Shown: positions 25,752 through 36,547 of the stretch, piece by piece
Layout of the letters: each line of letters starts with the position of its first letter
How positions within the stretch are numbered: position 1 is the stretch's first letter
Assembly (NCBI RefSeq): GCF_016595235.1
Contig: NZ_JAENHL010000007.1
Span: forward strand, 1,834,765 to 1,898,764
Direction of reading: 5' to 3'
DNA from: Taklimakanibacter albus
GTDB taxonomy: Bacteria; Pseudomonadota; Alphaproteobacteria; Rhizobiales; Aestuariivirgaceae
Length of the DNA stretch: 64,000 bases
The notes under the pieces: generated by a model
Told to the model about the DNA's origin: nothing
What the model saw: only the letters and a program-made list of their open reading frames with translations
Databases searched by the model: none
Program-made: the position numbers and the translations under genes

Positions 25752-26304
25752 TCTCTTCGATCTTCGGAATGATTTGTTTTGTCAGGGCTTCTCGGGTGAG
25801 AGGCCCGATCCATTTCATGCGGATGGTGCCCGTGCCGTCGACGAGAAAGCTCTCCGGCACGCCATAGACACCCCAGTCGACCGCCGCCCGGCCATTGGGA
25901 TCGGCGCCGACGGCGGTGAAGGGAATGCCGAGCGTCACCAGGAAGCGGCGGGCATTCTCCGGATCGTCCTTGTAATTGATGCCGACGACACGCAGATCGC
26001 CGCGGCTCGCCAGTTCCATGAGCAGCGGATGCTCCTCGCGGCACGGCACGCACCAGGATGCCCAGACATTGACGAGCGTGACCTCGCCCTTTTTGAGGTC
26101 GCCATCGGCAAGCCCCGGCAGATCCAGCCCGGCGATGGGGGACAGGGTGAAGGACGGCACCGGCTTGTTGATGAGCACCGACGGCACGTCGGCCGGATTG
26201 CCCGACAGCCCGCGATAGAAGAGGACCGCCAAGAGGGCGAAGACGGCGACCGGCAGAAGCGTGAGCCAGGCGCGCGTCTTGCGCGGCGGAGCCGGGTCAG
26301 CCAT
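25729..26304 (-). CDS. ccmG: Thiol:disulfide interchange protein CcmG/DsbE
   Basis: A 191-residue membrane-anchored periplasmic thioredoxin that keeps apocytochrome c CXXCH cysteines reduced for heme attachment. One N-terminal helix (about 12-31), then the thioredoxin fold with WASWCVPC (C85, C88), the insert VVGINYKDDPENARRFL, and the cis-Pro segment GVPESFLVDGTG, all typical of CcmG. Its start overlaps the ccmD stop by 8 bases. Last gene of the ccmABCDG run. Confidence 0.95.
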   Translation of the reverse strand: MADPAPPRKTRAWLTLLPVAVFALLAVLFYRGLSGNPADVPSVLINKPVPSFTLSPIAGLDLPGLADGDLKKGEVTLVNVWASWCVPCREEHPLLMELASRGDLRVVGINYKDDPENARRFLVTLGIPFTAVGADPNGRAAVDWGVYGVPESFLVDGTGTIRMKWIGPLTREALTKQIIPKIEEIRRGGGS

Positions 26305-26455
26305 CCCTGCGGTCCCTTTCGCGATCGAGGGTGGCGATCTGGCGCTTCAATTTCCGGTCGCGCAGCAGGATGAAGACCATCAGGAAAGCGAGTCCGGCAA
26401 AGCTCACCGCATAGGCGGCGATGACGAAATCGATATGGGCGGCGTTCCAGTCCAT
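26297..26455 (-). CDS. ccmD: Heme exporter protein CcmD
   Basis: A 52-residue single-helix membrane protein that retains holo-CcmE on the CcmABC complex. The helix spans about residues 10-31 (FVIAAYAVSFAGLAFLMVFI), followed by a basic stretch LLRDRKLKRQIATLDRER, as expected for CcmD. Its ATG shares one base with the ccmC stop (TGATG) and its end overlaps ccmG by 8 bases. Identification rests on size, topology, basic tail and position. Confidence 0.9.
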   Translation of the reverse strand: MDWNAAHIDFVIAAYAVSFAGLAFLMVFILLRDRKLKRQIATLDRERDRRDG

Positions 26456-27177
26456 CAACGCCCCTCGATGCCGGCGAGCCGCAGCTGGCGCAATTTGCGC
26501 TGGGCGATCTCGCTGCGCATGGCGACGAGGAGCAGCCCGACGAATAGCAGCGTGTAAGCGAGCGCCATGATGAGCAGCGGCCACAGCATCCGCGCATCGA
26601 TGGTGGGTCCGCCCATGCGGAAGACGGAGGCGCCCTGATGCAACGAATTCCACCAGTCGACCGAGAATTTCACGATCGGCACATTGATGAAGCCGGCAAT
26701 GGCGACGATGCGGGCGATGAGTGCGGCGCGATGCGGATCCTCGATCGCCTGCCACACCGCCATATAGCCCAGATATAGAAGCAGCAGGACGAACACCGAG
26801 GTGAGGCGCGCGTCCCACACCCACCAGGCGCCCCACATCGGCTTGCCCCAGAGCGAGCCCGTTATGAGAGCCAGAAGACAGAACATGGCGCCGATCGGCG
26901 CTGCCGCCTTGGCCGCCATGTCGGCGAGCGGATGCCGGAAAATCGCCGCCATGATGCTCGCCGCCGCCATCGACGTATAGACCATCAGCGCCATCCAGGC
27001 GGCCGGCACATGCACGAACATGATCCGCACCGTCTCGCCCTGCTGATAGTCGGGCGGCGCGGTGACGAGCGACATGTAAAGCCCGGCGGCGAAAGCGAGG
27101 ATCGTTACCCCCCAGATGGGAGGTAGCAGCGTCTCGGCGAGCTTGAGGAACCGGGCCGGATTGGCGAATTTCTGCAT
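26455..27177 (-). CDS. ccmC: Heme exporter protein CcmC
   Basis: A 240-residue six-helix membrane protein of the heme-handling family that loads heme onto CcmE. The periplasmic tryptophan-rich WWD signature appears as WGAWWVWDARLTS near 118-130, with flanking His residues (VHVPAAWMAL and a second His in the loop NSLHQGASV). Complete length. Preceded by ccmB after 23 bases. Confidence 0.96.
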   Translation of the reverse strand: MQKFANPARFLKLAETLLPPIWGVTILAFAAGLYMSLVTAPPDYQQGETVRIMFVHVPAAWMALMVYTSMAAASIMAAIFRHPLADMAAKAAAPIGAMFCLLALITGSLWGKPMWGAWWVWDARLTSVFVLLLLYLGYMAVWQAIEDPHRAALIARIVAIAGFINVPIVKFSVDWWNSLHQGASVFRMGGPTIDARMLWPLLIMALAYTLLFVGLLLVAMRSEIAQRKLRQLRLAGIEGR

Positions 27178-27200
27178 GGCTCTATTTTAGGGACCCCGCT

Positions 27201-27857
27201 TCATTTCAGATAGGCGCGCAACGCCGCAGCGGCGGCGACCGGCACCAGCACGAAACTGGCAAGCACCAGCGCCGTCAGGATCAGAAGCGACGGCTGGACG
27301 AGCTCGGACGCCCGGCTGGCCGCCACTCCGAAGATCAGGCAAGGCACGTAGAAGGGCAGGATCAGCAGCGACACCAGCAACCCACCGCGCCTCAGCGCCA
27401 CGGTGATCGCCGCCCCCAGCGCCGCGAGCAGCGACAGGAAGATCGAGCCCAGCATCATCGCCAGCCAGAGCGGCAGAATGTCCTGGGGATCGAGATTGAT
27501 CAGGAAACCGAACAAGGGGGCAACGACGGCAAGCGGCAGCGAGGTGGTGAGCCAATGCGCCATCGCCTTGGCCAGCACCACGAGCTCGAGCGGCACGACG
27601 CCCAGGGCCATCGCATCGAGCGAGCCGTCTTCGTAATCGGCCTGGAAGATCCGTTCCGCCGAGAGCAGCACCGACAGAAGGAGCGCGATCCACAGGGCGC
27701 CGGGCGCGATGCGCTGCAGCAACGCCTGGTCAGGCCCGAGCCCCAAGGGCAAGAGCACGATCACCGTGACGAAGAAGCCGATCGCCGTACCGGCGCCGCC
27801 GCCCTGCCGCGTAGCCAGCGTGAGATCGCGGCGGATCAGCGCCCAGATGAGCTTCAT
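27201..27857 (-). CDS. ccmB: Heme exporter protein CcmB
   Basis: A 218-residue six-helix membrane subunit pairing with CcmA. LIRRDLTLATRQGGGAGTAIGFF is the characteristic opening and DYEDGSLDAMALGVVPLELVVLAKAMAHW the conserved cytoplasmic segment. The ATPase CcmA is not used for transport of heme itself but for releasing holo-CcmE. The start overlaps the ccmA stop by four bases. Confidence 0.95.
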   Translation of the reverse strand: MKLIWALIRRDLTLATRQGGGAGTAIGFFVTVIVLLPLGLGPDQALLQRIAPGALWIALLLSVLLSAERIFQADYEDGSLDAMALGVVPLELVVLAKAMAHWLTTSLPLAVVAPLFGFLINLDPQDILPLWLAMMLGSIFLSLLAALGAAITVALRRGGLLVSLLILPFYVPCLIFGVAASRASELVQPSLLILTALVLASFVLVPVAAAAALRAYLK

Positions 27858-28456
27858 CGGGCGGTCCCCAGGACAAGCGTCGCGTCTGCGGTGAGGTCGA
27901 GCGGCGCATGCGTCGCCACCACCGCGAGCCCGCCACCGCTCAGATGCCCGCGCAGCAGCCTGGTCAGCCGGTCGAGCGAATTGGCATCGAGGCCGACCGT
28001 CGGCTCATCGAGAAGCCAGAGGAGACGCGGCACCAGAGCGAGCCGCGCCAGCGACAGGCGCCGCTTCTGCCCGGCCGAAAGAAGAGCGGCCGGATAATCG
28101 GCAAGTGCACCGAGGTCGAAGGCGGCAAGCGCCGCCGCCATATCCCCGCCGCCCAGGAAGTCGCCCCAGAATTTCAGGTTTTCAGCCACCGTCAGCGGCG
28201 CTTTGATTGCCTCCTGATGGGCGGCGTAATGCGCCTGCTGGCCGATCGAGAGATCGCCGTTGCCGCCCGCGAGGGTGATCTGGCCGGAAATGGCCTCGCC
28301 CAGCCCGGCGATCAGCCGCAGGAGCGAGGACTTGCCCGCCCCATTGGGACCTCTGAGCTCCAGGAGCTGGCCGGAGGACAGGGTGAAATTCACATCGGTG
28401 AACACCGTCCGGCCGCCGCGCTGGCAGGCAAGCGAGTCTGCGTGGAGTTGGACCAT
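27854..28456 (-). CDS. ccmA: Cytochrome c biogenesis ATPase CcmA
   Basis: A 200-residue ABC ATPase energising release of holo-CcmE from CcmC. Walker A GPNGAGKSSL near 37, signature LSAGQKRRLSLARL near 127 (the SAGQ variant is normal for CcmA), Walker B LWLLDEPTVGLD near 149, switch His in VVATHAP. The ATG at 28456 with GGGGG upstream gives the family length; a frame reaching 28552 runs into the intergenic repeat. ccmE, F, H and I must lie elsewhere. Confidence 0.95.
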   Translation of the reverse strand: MVQLHADSLACQRGGRTVFTDVNFTLSSGQLLELRGPNGAGKSSLLRLIAGLGEAISGQITLAGGNGDLSIGQQAHYAAHQEAIKAPLTVAENLKFWGDFLGGGDMAAALAAFDLGALADYPAALLSAGQKRRLSLARLALVPRLLWLLDEPTVGLDANSLDRLTRLLRGHLSGGGLAVVATHAPLDLTADATLVLGTAR

Positions 28457-28531
28457 CGGCCCCCGCTTAACCCATCGGGAGGCGTGAGGCAAAGCGATAC
28501 CCTCGCCTCGCCCCGCACTCGCCAGCATTCC

Positions 28532-28664
28532 CCCTCTCCCGTTGCGCAGCAATGGGAGAGGGTGCCCGAAGGGCGGGTGAGGGCTCTTGGGCTTCCAAGT
28601 TTTACTAAGGAGCCCTCATCCGGCCTGTCGGCCACCTTCTCCCACGCTGCGCGCGGGAGAAGGG
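28532..28664. repeat. Composite intergenic palindrome (three nested hairpins) before acnA
   Basis: Fills much of the 335-base gap between ccmA and acnA. CCCTCTCCC/GGGAGAGGG at 28532-28562, GTGAGGGCTC/GAGCCCTCAT at 28577-28619 and CCTTCTCCC/GGGAGAAGG at 28635-28663 form successive perfect stems. This CCCTCATCCGGCC...CTTCTCCC pattern is a dispersed element frequent in rhizobial genomes. It lies in the divergent promoter region of ccmA and acnA; the remaining ~125 bases to the acnA start should contain its promoter. Confidence 0.7.
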
Positions 28665-28791
28665 AAAAATGGGAGGGATTCCCTCCAATCCCCCACCCCG
28701 CTTGTGTGACATGCAGCCTTGGCATTGTCATGGAAATGGACCTATATGCTCGACAAATCCCGCCTGGACCAATTTGCACCAAGGATCAGCC

Positions 28792-31500
<2,709 letters not shown>

Positions 31501-31604
31501 GATATGATCATGTGCCAAGTCCAGGAATGGCCCCTCACTCCCTCGTGAGCGGGCTCACCTGAACGTGACTCGAAGGGGTGTCATGTTTACGTCATATAGG
31601 CCGC

Positions 31605-32372
31605 ATGCAGAACGCGATTGAACTGACCCGCCGACAGGTGCTGGGGCTGGCCGCGGGTGCGGTCGCGACCGGTGCCGTGGGCCGGGTCGTGAAGGCCGAC
31701 ACGGTACGGCCGACGATCGTCGAGCTCTTTACCAGCCAGGGCTGCTCTTCCTGCCCGCCCGCCGATGCTTATATGGCGGAAGTACGCGCCATGAAGGATG
31801 TCGTGGCGCTCACCTACAATGTCGACTACTGGGACTATCGCGGCTGGCGCGACACGCTGGCCTCGCCTGAGAATTCCAAGCGCCAGTACAAATATGCCAA
31901 GGCGCGCGGCGACATGGATGTCTATACGCCGCAGATGATCATCGACGGCGCCACCCATGTGGTCGGCAGCCAGAAGAGCGCCGTCGTCTCGGCGATCAAG
32001 CATTCGCTCGCCAATCCGCCGCCGATGTGGGTTCCGGTCTCGATCCTCGCCAATGACACGGAATTCCAGATCACCGTGGATCAGGCGCCGCTCGACACGC
32101 CGGCGCCCACCGCGAGCCTGTGGTTCGTGTCGGTCGCGCCGCAAGTGCCGGTCGAGATCGAAAAGGGCGAGAATGCCGGCCAGCACATCATCTATCTCAA
32201 TGTCGTGCGCAAGCTTGTGCCGGTCGGCATGTGGCATGGCGAGCGGACAACCTTGGCTTTGCCCAAAGACAGCGTGATGACCGAGGACAGCACCAGCTGC
32301 GTCGCTTTGCTGCAGATGAAGCCTTTGGGCCGCATATTGGGCTGCGCCATCTGGGGCCGCCTGAATTCATAG
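31605..32372 (+). CDS. DUF1223 family exported thioredoxin-like protein
   Basis: A 255-residue protein with an N-terminal export signal containing a twin arginine (LTRRQVLGLAAGAVATGA) and then PTIVELFTSQGCSSCPPADAYM, the DUF1223 signature whose CSSC resembles a thioredoxin-type CXXC. DVYTPQMIIDGATHVVGS is the cis-Pro/TP segment of the same fold. Probably periplasmic; the twin-arginine signal suggests Tat export, though a Sec route is not excluded. Role in thiol redox is inferred. The ATG at 31605 is chosen because the signal starts there. Confidence 0.85.
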   Translation: MQNAIELTRRQVLGLAAGAVATGAVGRVVKADTVRPTIVELFTSQGCSSCPPADAYMAEVRAMKDVVALTYNVDYWDYRGWRDTLASPENSKRQYKYAKARGDMDVYTPQMIIDGATHVVGSQKSAVVSAIKHSLANPPPMWVPVSILANDTEFQITVDQAPLDTPAPTASLWFVSVAPQVPVEIEKGENAGQHIIYLNVVRKLVPVGMWHGERTTLALPKDSVMTEDSTSCVALLQMKPLGRILGCAIWGRLNS

Positions 32373-32541
32373 CCGTTCCGGTATCTTGGGCGCTTTGTGC
32401 CGCCTGACCGAAGCCGGCGCCCGCATTTACTAACCCTGCGCCAGGGCTCGCAATTCCTATCTCAATGATTATATATTGGGGACGCCGTTATCGCGCCTGA
32501 CGCGATGGCCGCATGGATCGTGCCCAACACGGAGAATGATG

Positions 32542-33384
32542 ATGTCTTACAAGACCGTTCTCGTCGCCCTCAATGAAATCAACCGACTCGATGCCCTGAA
32601 CGAAGCCGCCGTCAAGATCGCCAAGCTCGGGGGCGCTTTCGTGCGCGGCCTCTATACGATCCCGGCCGCGCAGATTTATCCCTCGACCGGCTTCGAGGCC
32701 GTGCCGCAGATGTTCGAAGGCCATCAGACCTTTTTCAAGAACAATCTCGCCAAGGTGAAAAGCGCTTTCGAAGCGTCTTTGCAGAAGGCCGGTCTGCAGG
32801 GCGAGTTTATCGCCATTGAAGGCCACTCGCCTTTGATCTCGGATGAGATCATCAGCCACGGCAAATCCGCCGATCTCATTATCGCCAGCGCCACCGACCC
32901 GGCCGAGGTTTCGGGCGTCGAGCTCGATTGTATCGAGCGTGTGCTCATCGGCGCCGGCCGTCCGCTGCTTGTCCTGCCACGGCGCAACGACCATGTGCTC
33001 GATCTGTCGCGCGTCGTCGTCGGCTGGAACGGCGGGCGCGAGGCCGCCCGTTCGGTCTTCGACGCCATACCGCTGCTCAAGGACGCGCAAGCCGTCGATA
33101 TCGTCTGTGTCGACCCCAAGAACGAGGAACGGGTCACACCGGAAGAACCGGGGCGCCGCATCGTGGCGACCTTGCAGCGCCATGGCGTGAAGGCCGAGGC
33201 GCGCACCATGGAAGGTGGCGGCGAAAGCGCCGGCAAGGCGCTTCTCAAGCGTGCCCAGGAGATCAATGCCGGCCTTCTGGTGATGGGCGCCTATGGCCAC
33301 AGCCGCCTGCGCGAATTCGTCTTCGGCGGCGCCACCCGTCATGTGCTCGACGACATGACTCGGCCCGTCCTCATGTCGCATTAG
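32542..33384 (+). CDS. Universal stress protein, tandem UspA domains
   Basis: A 280-residue cytoplasmic protein with two Usp domains. The first starts MSYKTVLVALNEI; the second, from about residue 155 (SRVVVGWNGGREAARSVFDAIP), ends with the ATP-binding loop GAYGHSRLREFVFGGATRHVL (G-2X-G-9X-G pattern), so the C-terminal domain likely binds ATP while the first lacks this loop. Three consecutive ATG codons occur at 32536, 32539 and 32542; GGAG lies seven bases before the last, which I selected. Confidence 0.9.
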   Translation: MSYKTVLVALNEINRLDALNEAAVKIAKLGGAFVRGLYTIPAAQIYPSTGFEAVPQMFEGHQTFFKNNLAKVKSAFEASLQKAGLQGEFIAIEGHSPLISDEIISHGKSADLIIASATDPAEVSGVELDCIERVLIGAGRPLLVLPRRNDHVLDLSRVVVGWNGGREAARSVFDAIPLLKDAQAVDIVCVDPKNEERVTPEEPGRRIVATLQRHGVKAEARTMEGGGESAGKALLKRAQEINAGLLVMGAYGHSRLREFVFGGATRHVLDDMTRPVLMSH

Positions 33385-33385
33385 C

Positions 33386-33488
33386 GCGGGATGCGAAAAA
33401 ATGGATACCGGTTTTTCGCGAGAATCCCGCGCCAATGATCTAAAAGCATCGGCCCGAAAAGTTGCAGACCTTTCGGATAAGCCGATGC
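33386..33488. repeat. Two adjacent intergenic hairpins
   Basis: GCGGGAT/ATCCCGC at 33386-33430 with an inner GCGAAAAA/TTTTTCGC stem, and GCATCGGC/GCCGATGC at 33446-33488 with inner CCGAAAAG/CTTTCGG. Both have the form of dispersed palindromic elements of Hyphomicrobiales. The first starts two bases after the usp stop and may act as its terminator; the second lies just before the HAD gene. Confidence 0.7.
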
Positions 33489-33507
33489 GTACTTGCTGAA
33501 GGAAGCC

Positions 33508-34188
33508 ATGCCCGTAGCGAAACCCGCCTTCCTGTTTGATCTCGACGGCACCCTCGTCGACAGCGTCTATGATCACGTGCTCGCCTGGCACGACGCCTTG
33601 CTTTCCGAGAATATCGAGCTGCCGGTCTGGCGCATCCACCGCCGCATCGGCATGTCGGGCGGGCTTTTCGCCAATATGCTGCTTCGGGAAGTCGGCCAGG
33701 AGATCAGCAAGGAACGCATCGACCATCTGCGCCGCGTCCATGCCGAATCCTACGCGAAACGCTCGGCCAAGGTCAGGCCGTTGCCGGGCGCCAAGGAGCT
33801 GCTGGCCTATCTGACCAAGAACAAGATTCCATGGGCCATCGCCACCAGTGGCCGGATGGAGACCGCCGGGCCGGTGCTCAAGACCTTGGGCGTCGATCTC
33901 AAGAAGATCCCGGTGGTGACCCGCGACCAGGTGCGTTTCGCCAAGCCCGATCCCGATCTTTTCATTGAAGCGGCCGATCGTCTCGGCATCGACATCACCG
34001 CTGCTTCGGTGGTGGGCGACGCCATCTGGGACATGCTGGCGGCGCGGCGTGCCCGGGCCCTGGGCATAGGCCTTCTTTCCGGCGGTTATGGCGAGGAGGA
34101 GCTGGTGCGCTCCGGCGCCTATCGCGTCTTCGCTGAGCCCGCCGACATGCTGCGCCATATCGATGAGATCGGCGGCCGCCAGGTTTGA
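33508..34188 (+). CDS. HAD-superfamily hydrolase (phosphoglycolate-phosphatase-like)
   Basis: A 226-residue phosphatase. Motif I DLDGTLVDS (D11 nucleophile, D13 acid/base), motif II in IATSGRM, motif III lysine in FAKPDPDLF, motif IV VVGDAIWDM. An alpha-helical cap lies between motifs I and II, as in subfamily IA (Gph, beta-phosphoglucomutase). The ATG at 33508 follows GAAGGAA; a TTG at 33493 also opens the frame but overlaps that site. Substrate not predictable. Confidence 0.88.
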   Translation: MPVAKPAFLFDLDGTLVDSVYDHVLAWHDALLSENIELPVWRIHRRIGMSGGLFANMLLREVGQEISKERIDHLRRVHAESYAKRSAKVRPLPGAKELLAYLTKNKIPWAIATSGRMETAGPVLKTLGVDLKKIPVVTRDQVRFAKPDPDLFIEAADRLGIDITAASVVGDAIWDMLAARRARALGIGLLSGGYGEEELVRSGAYRVFAEPADMLRHIDEIGGRQV

Positions 34189-34235
34189 GGCCGGCGCCTT
34201 GATGGTCGTTCGGACTATTGCGGCGCAGCAAAACA

Positions 34236-34283
34236 GATCACGATCAATTCAGATCGGTTCGACCTGAACTGATAAACGTGATC
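34236..34283. repeat. Intergenic hairpin between HAD gene and antitoxin gene
   Basis: GATCACG at 34236-34242 pairs with CGTGATC at 34277-34283, and inner segments TCAATTCAGATCG/CGACCTGAACTGA pair with a few mismatches around GTTC. It lies between two converging genes, so it may terminate both, or be another dispersed palindrome. Confidence 0.6.
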
Positions 34284-34315
34284 GGAATCTCAAGCTGAGC
34301 CGCCGCTCTTGCCGG

Positions 34316-34636
34316 TCAGGCGCTGGACCTGCCGCGCCCGGTGCGGCTGGACGTCGCTTTGTCCAGCGCGATCGACAGGCGCAAGCCGAGCGCTTTCATG
34401 ACCTTCATGACCGTCGCGAATTCCGGATTGCCGCCACTCCCGAGAGACCGGTAGAGGCTCTCACGGTTCAGGTTCGTGGCGGTGGCGATATCGGTCATCC
34501 CGCGTTTGCGCGCGACCAATCCCAGCGCGTCACGGATGGCATCTGCGTCACCCGACGCAATCGCCTTCCCGATAAAGTCTTTCTGCCGCTCAGGAGTGTC
34601 CAGATTTTTAGACACATCCACTTTCCTCTTTTTCAT
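34316..34636 (-). CDS. Addiction-module antidote-like HTH protein (HI1420/HigA type), no toxin adjacent
   Basis: A 106-residue protein of the HI1420-type antitoxin group: residues 14-45 (ERQKDFIGKAIASGDADAIR) then an XRE-like helix-turn-helix (GLVARKRGMTDIATATNLNRESLYRSL) and NPEFATVMKVMKALGLRLSI. It ends in a short basic tail. In this family the toxin (RelE/HigB-like, ~100 aa) normally sits directly upstream. The 239 bases upstream here contain no such reading frame, so the antitoxin is an orphan. The ATG at 34636 matches the family start; codons up to 34687 are probably untranslated. Confidence 0.82.
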   Translation of the reverse strand: MKKRKVDVSKNLDTPERQKDFIGKAIASGDADAIRDALGLVARKRGMTDIATATNLNRESLYRSLGSGGNPEFATVMKVMKALGLRLSIALDKATSSRTGRGRSSA

Positions 34637-34694
34637 TGCAATGATTCTCCCCGGATCCGGGGCGATCTCCCTGTCGCCGTTATCCAACAGAGCA

Positions 34695-34728
34695 CAATTG
34701 CAACAATTTTAGCAAGCACAAAATTGCA
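34695..34728 (-). promoter_or_regulatory. AT-rich inverted repeat upstream of the orphan antitoxin
   Basis: TGCAACAATTTT and AAAATTGCA form an imperfect inverted repeat around AGCAAGCAC in a locally AT-rich patch about 60 bases before the antitoxin ATG. Antitoxins of this kind autoregulate through such palindromes; assignment is positional. Confidence 0.4.
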
Positions 34729-34875
34729 GGTAGCGCCATCACATCATTGGGAAAAGCGGCTTGCGGTCAAATAGAGGCATACCCGGTTACCAAGGGTGGA
34801 ATAAATCCTTTCAACTTTGGCGGGATTTGCCCGGCAATAAGGTGACCGGATTCTTACATTGACGCATAAGGCAAG

Positions 34876-35760
34876 TTACGCGTCTGGAGCGTTCCTCTGG
34901 CGCAGGCTCGATCGCATGGCCAGGCCCGCCGCGAAGAGAATCGCGGCAAAACCCGCAATATCCGCAAGGCTCGGCCGGTCGCCGACCAGCAGCATGGCGG
35001 AAAGGACTCCCACCACCGGAACGGCAAAGCTGAGCAATGCCGAGGTCGAGGCCGAGTTGCGGTCGAGAATGGTGAACCACAGGAGATAGGCCGTCGACGT
35101 GGCGCCGATGATATGAAACGCAAAGGCGCCCAGAACGGGGGCTGAGAGCGTGCCCGGCAGCGATTGGCCGGTGGCGAAAAGACAAAGGATGGCGATCACC
35201 GCACCGATCAGAAGCTGATAGGCGGTGGTGGCGAGAGGATCGCCCTCGATCGGCCATTTCTTTTGCACGACGATGCCGAGCGCCCAGGCAAAAGCGGAGA
35301 GCAGCGGCATAATTACCCCGAGGAATCGGCCCGATTCGAGCACCGGCAAAGCGAGCAGCACCACGCCGGCGGCGCCGGCGGCAAGCGCCACGAGCTTGTC
35401 GCGACCGACCGGTTCGCGCAGGACCATGACGGCCAGCAAGGTCGACCAGATCGGCATCGTGTAGGTCAGGATGGCGGCGCGCGAGGTCGTGGTGTTGAGC
35501 TGCGCGAAGGCGCTCAATATGTTGAACGCGGCGATATTCAGACAGCCGGCCAAAGCAAGCGCGGGCCAGGAGGCGGAGGGCACGAGAAGCCGCCGGCCCA
35601 TGAGCAGCGCCACGCCGAGGAGCAGGAGGCCGGCGCTGGTCAGGCCGATGCTGCGCAGGACGAAAACGGGGACTTCGCCCAGCACGATCTTCACCGCCGG
35701 CCAGTTGAAGCCCCAGAGCAGCGCCAGCAAAACGGGATAGAAGGCCTCGCGCTTACTCAT
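34876..35760 (-). CDS. EamA/DMT-family transporter
   Basis: A 294-residue inner-membrane protein with ten predicted hydrophobic segments in two EamA repeats. YPVLLALLWGFNWPAVKI opens repeat 1, with SRAAILTYTMPIWSTLLAVMVLREPV at its end; the parallel in repeat 2 is STSALLSFAVPVVGVLSAMLLVGDRPSL. Likely exporter of a metabolite or amino acid. It starts 18 bases after the GNAT gene, forming a two-gene operon. Confidence 0.88.
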   Translation of the reverse strand: MSKREAFYPVLLALLWGFNWPAVKIVLGEVPVFVLRSIGLTSAGLLLLGVALLMGRRLLVPSASWPALALAGCLNIAAFNILSAFAQLNTTTSRAAILTYTMPIWSTLLAVMVLREPVGRDKLVALAAGAAGVVLLALPVLESGRFLGVIMPLLSAFAWALGIVVQKKWPIEGDPLATTAYQLLIGAVIAILCLFATGQSLPGTLSAPVLGAFAFHIIGATSTAYLLWFTILDRNSASTSALLSFAVPVVGVLSAMLLVGDRPSLADIAGFAAILFAAGLAMRSSLRQRNAPDA

Positions 35761-35778
35761 ATGTCAGTAGCGTCCGGG

Positions 35779-36225
35779 CTACAGGCTCTTGCGATAGACG
35801 ATGAAGGACGAGCGCGGCACGATCGTATCGTAGAGCGAGCGCGCCGCTCCGTTATATTCCTGGGTCTGCCAATAGAGTCGGAAAGCGCCTTTCGCCTTGG
35901 CCTTCTCCTCGCAGGCGAGGATGAGTTTCTTGGCCGCGCCGCCGCCGCGCGCTTGCGGGTCGACGAACAGATCCTGCAGGTAGCAGATCGGCTGGGTGCT
36001 CCAGGTGCTGTCATGGAAGAGATAGTTGCAGATGCCGATCACCCGGCCGTCGCTTTCGGCCACCAGGGCTTCGATATTGCTGGCCGGATCGAGGATGAGC
36101 CGCCAGGTATTGGCGGTCGCCTCTTCCGGCACCGCGCCGCGATAGAATTTGACATAGCCGGCCCACAGCTCGCGCCAACGGGCTTCGTCCTTGGGCGCGG
36201 CGGGGCGAATGACGACGTCGGGCAT
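35779..36225 (-). CDS. GNAT family N-acetyltransferase
   Basis: A 148-residue acetyltransferase: MPDVVIRPAAPKDEARWRELW opening, ICYLQDLFVDPQARGGGAAKKLILACEEKA as beta4 plus the acetyl-CoA loop (ARGGGA), and LYWQTQEYNGAARSLYDTI as the C-terminal NxxAxxLY element. The pattern is that of the diamine/spermidine-type or general COG0456 enzymes. ATG at 36225 follows GAGAGGA. Co-transcribed with the EamA transporter, which may export the acetylated product; this is inference. Confidence 0.87.
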   Translation of the reverse strand: MPDVVIRPAAPKDEARWRELWAGYVKFYRGAVPEEATANTWRLILDPASNIEALVAESDGRVIGICNYLFHDSTWSTQPICYLQDLFVDPQARGGGAAKKLILACEEKAKAKGAFRLYWQTQEYNGAARSLYDTIVPRSSFIVYRKSL

Positions 36226-36328
36226 GGCAATCCTCTCAAAGCGGTGGCGGTCCGGGAGGCGCGACCATCGCCGGTTCACCTTGCTCCAGACAGAGCCACT
36301 TTCGCAAAAGGAATTCAGTCCACCGAGA

Positions 36329-36532
36329 GCATGATCCGGAAAAGTGCGAAACGGTTTTCCGGAAAGATCATGCGCAAACAGGAAAATAGAGCGAGATGGC
36401 TCCTTCCTAGAGTGCTTCCCGCCAAAGTTGCTCGACTTTGGCGATAAGGAAGCGCTCCAGATTTATATGCTTTCGAGCCCTTTTACCCATTTTGATCGAA
36501 GCGGAACGATTCGATCAAAACGGGCAGGGCTC
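36329..36532. repeat. Cluster of three intergenic palindromes
   Basis: The 322-base gap between the GNAT promoter side and the aldolase stop holds GCATGATC/GATCATGC (36329-36373, inner CCGGAAAA/TTTTCCGG), AGTGCTTCC/GGAAGCGCT (36411-36456, inner CGCCAAAGT/ACTTTGGCG) and GAGCCC/GGGCTC (36475-36532, inner TTTTGATCGAA/TTCGATCAAAA). These are typical dispersed extragenic palindromes of Hyphomicrobiales. The last one lies 16 bases past the end of the ten-gene catabolic operon and may protect or terminate its transcript. Confidence 0.75.
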
Positions 36533-36547
36533 TAAGGCGATCACGCT

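Noticed and set aside
32488-34158. Open frame of 556 codons on the minus strand
   Set aside because: Covers the universal stress protein and HAD genes in antisense and crosses the intergenic palindromes; product has no family resemblance.
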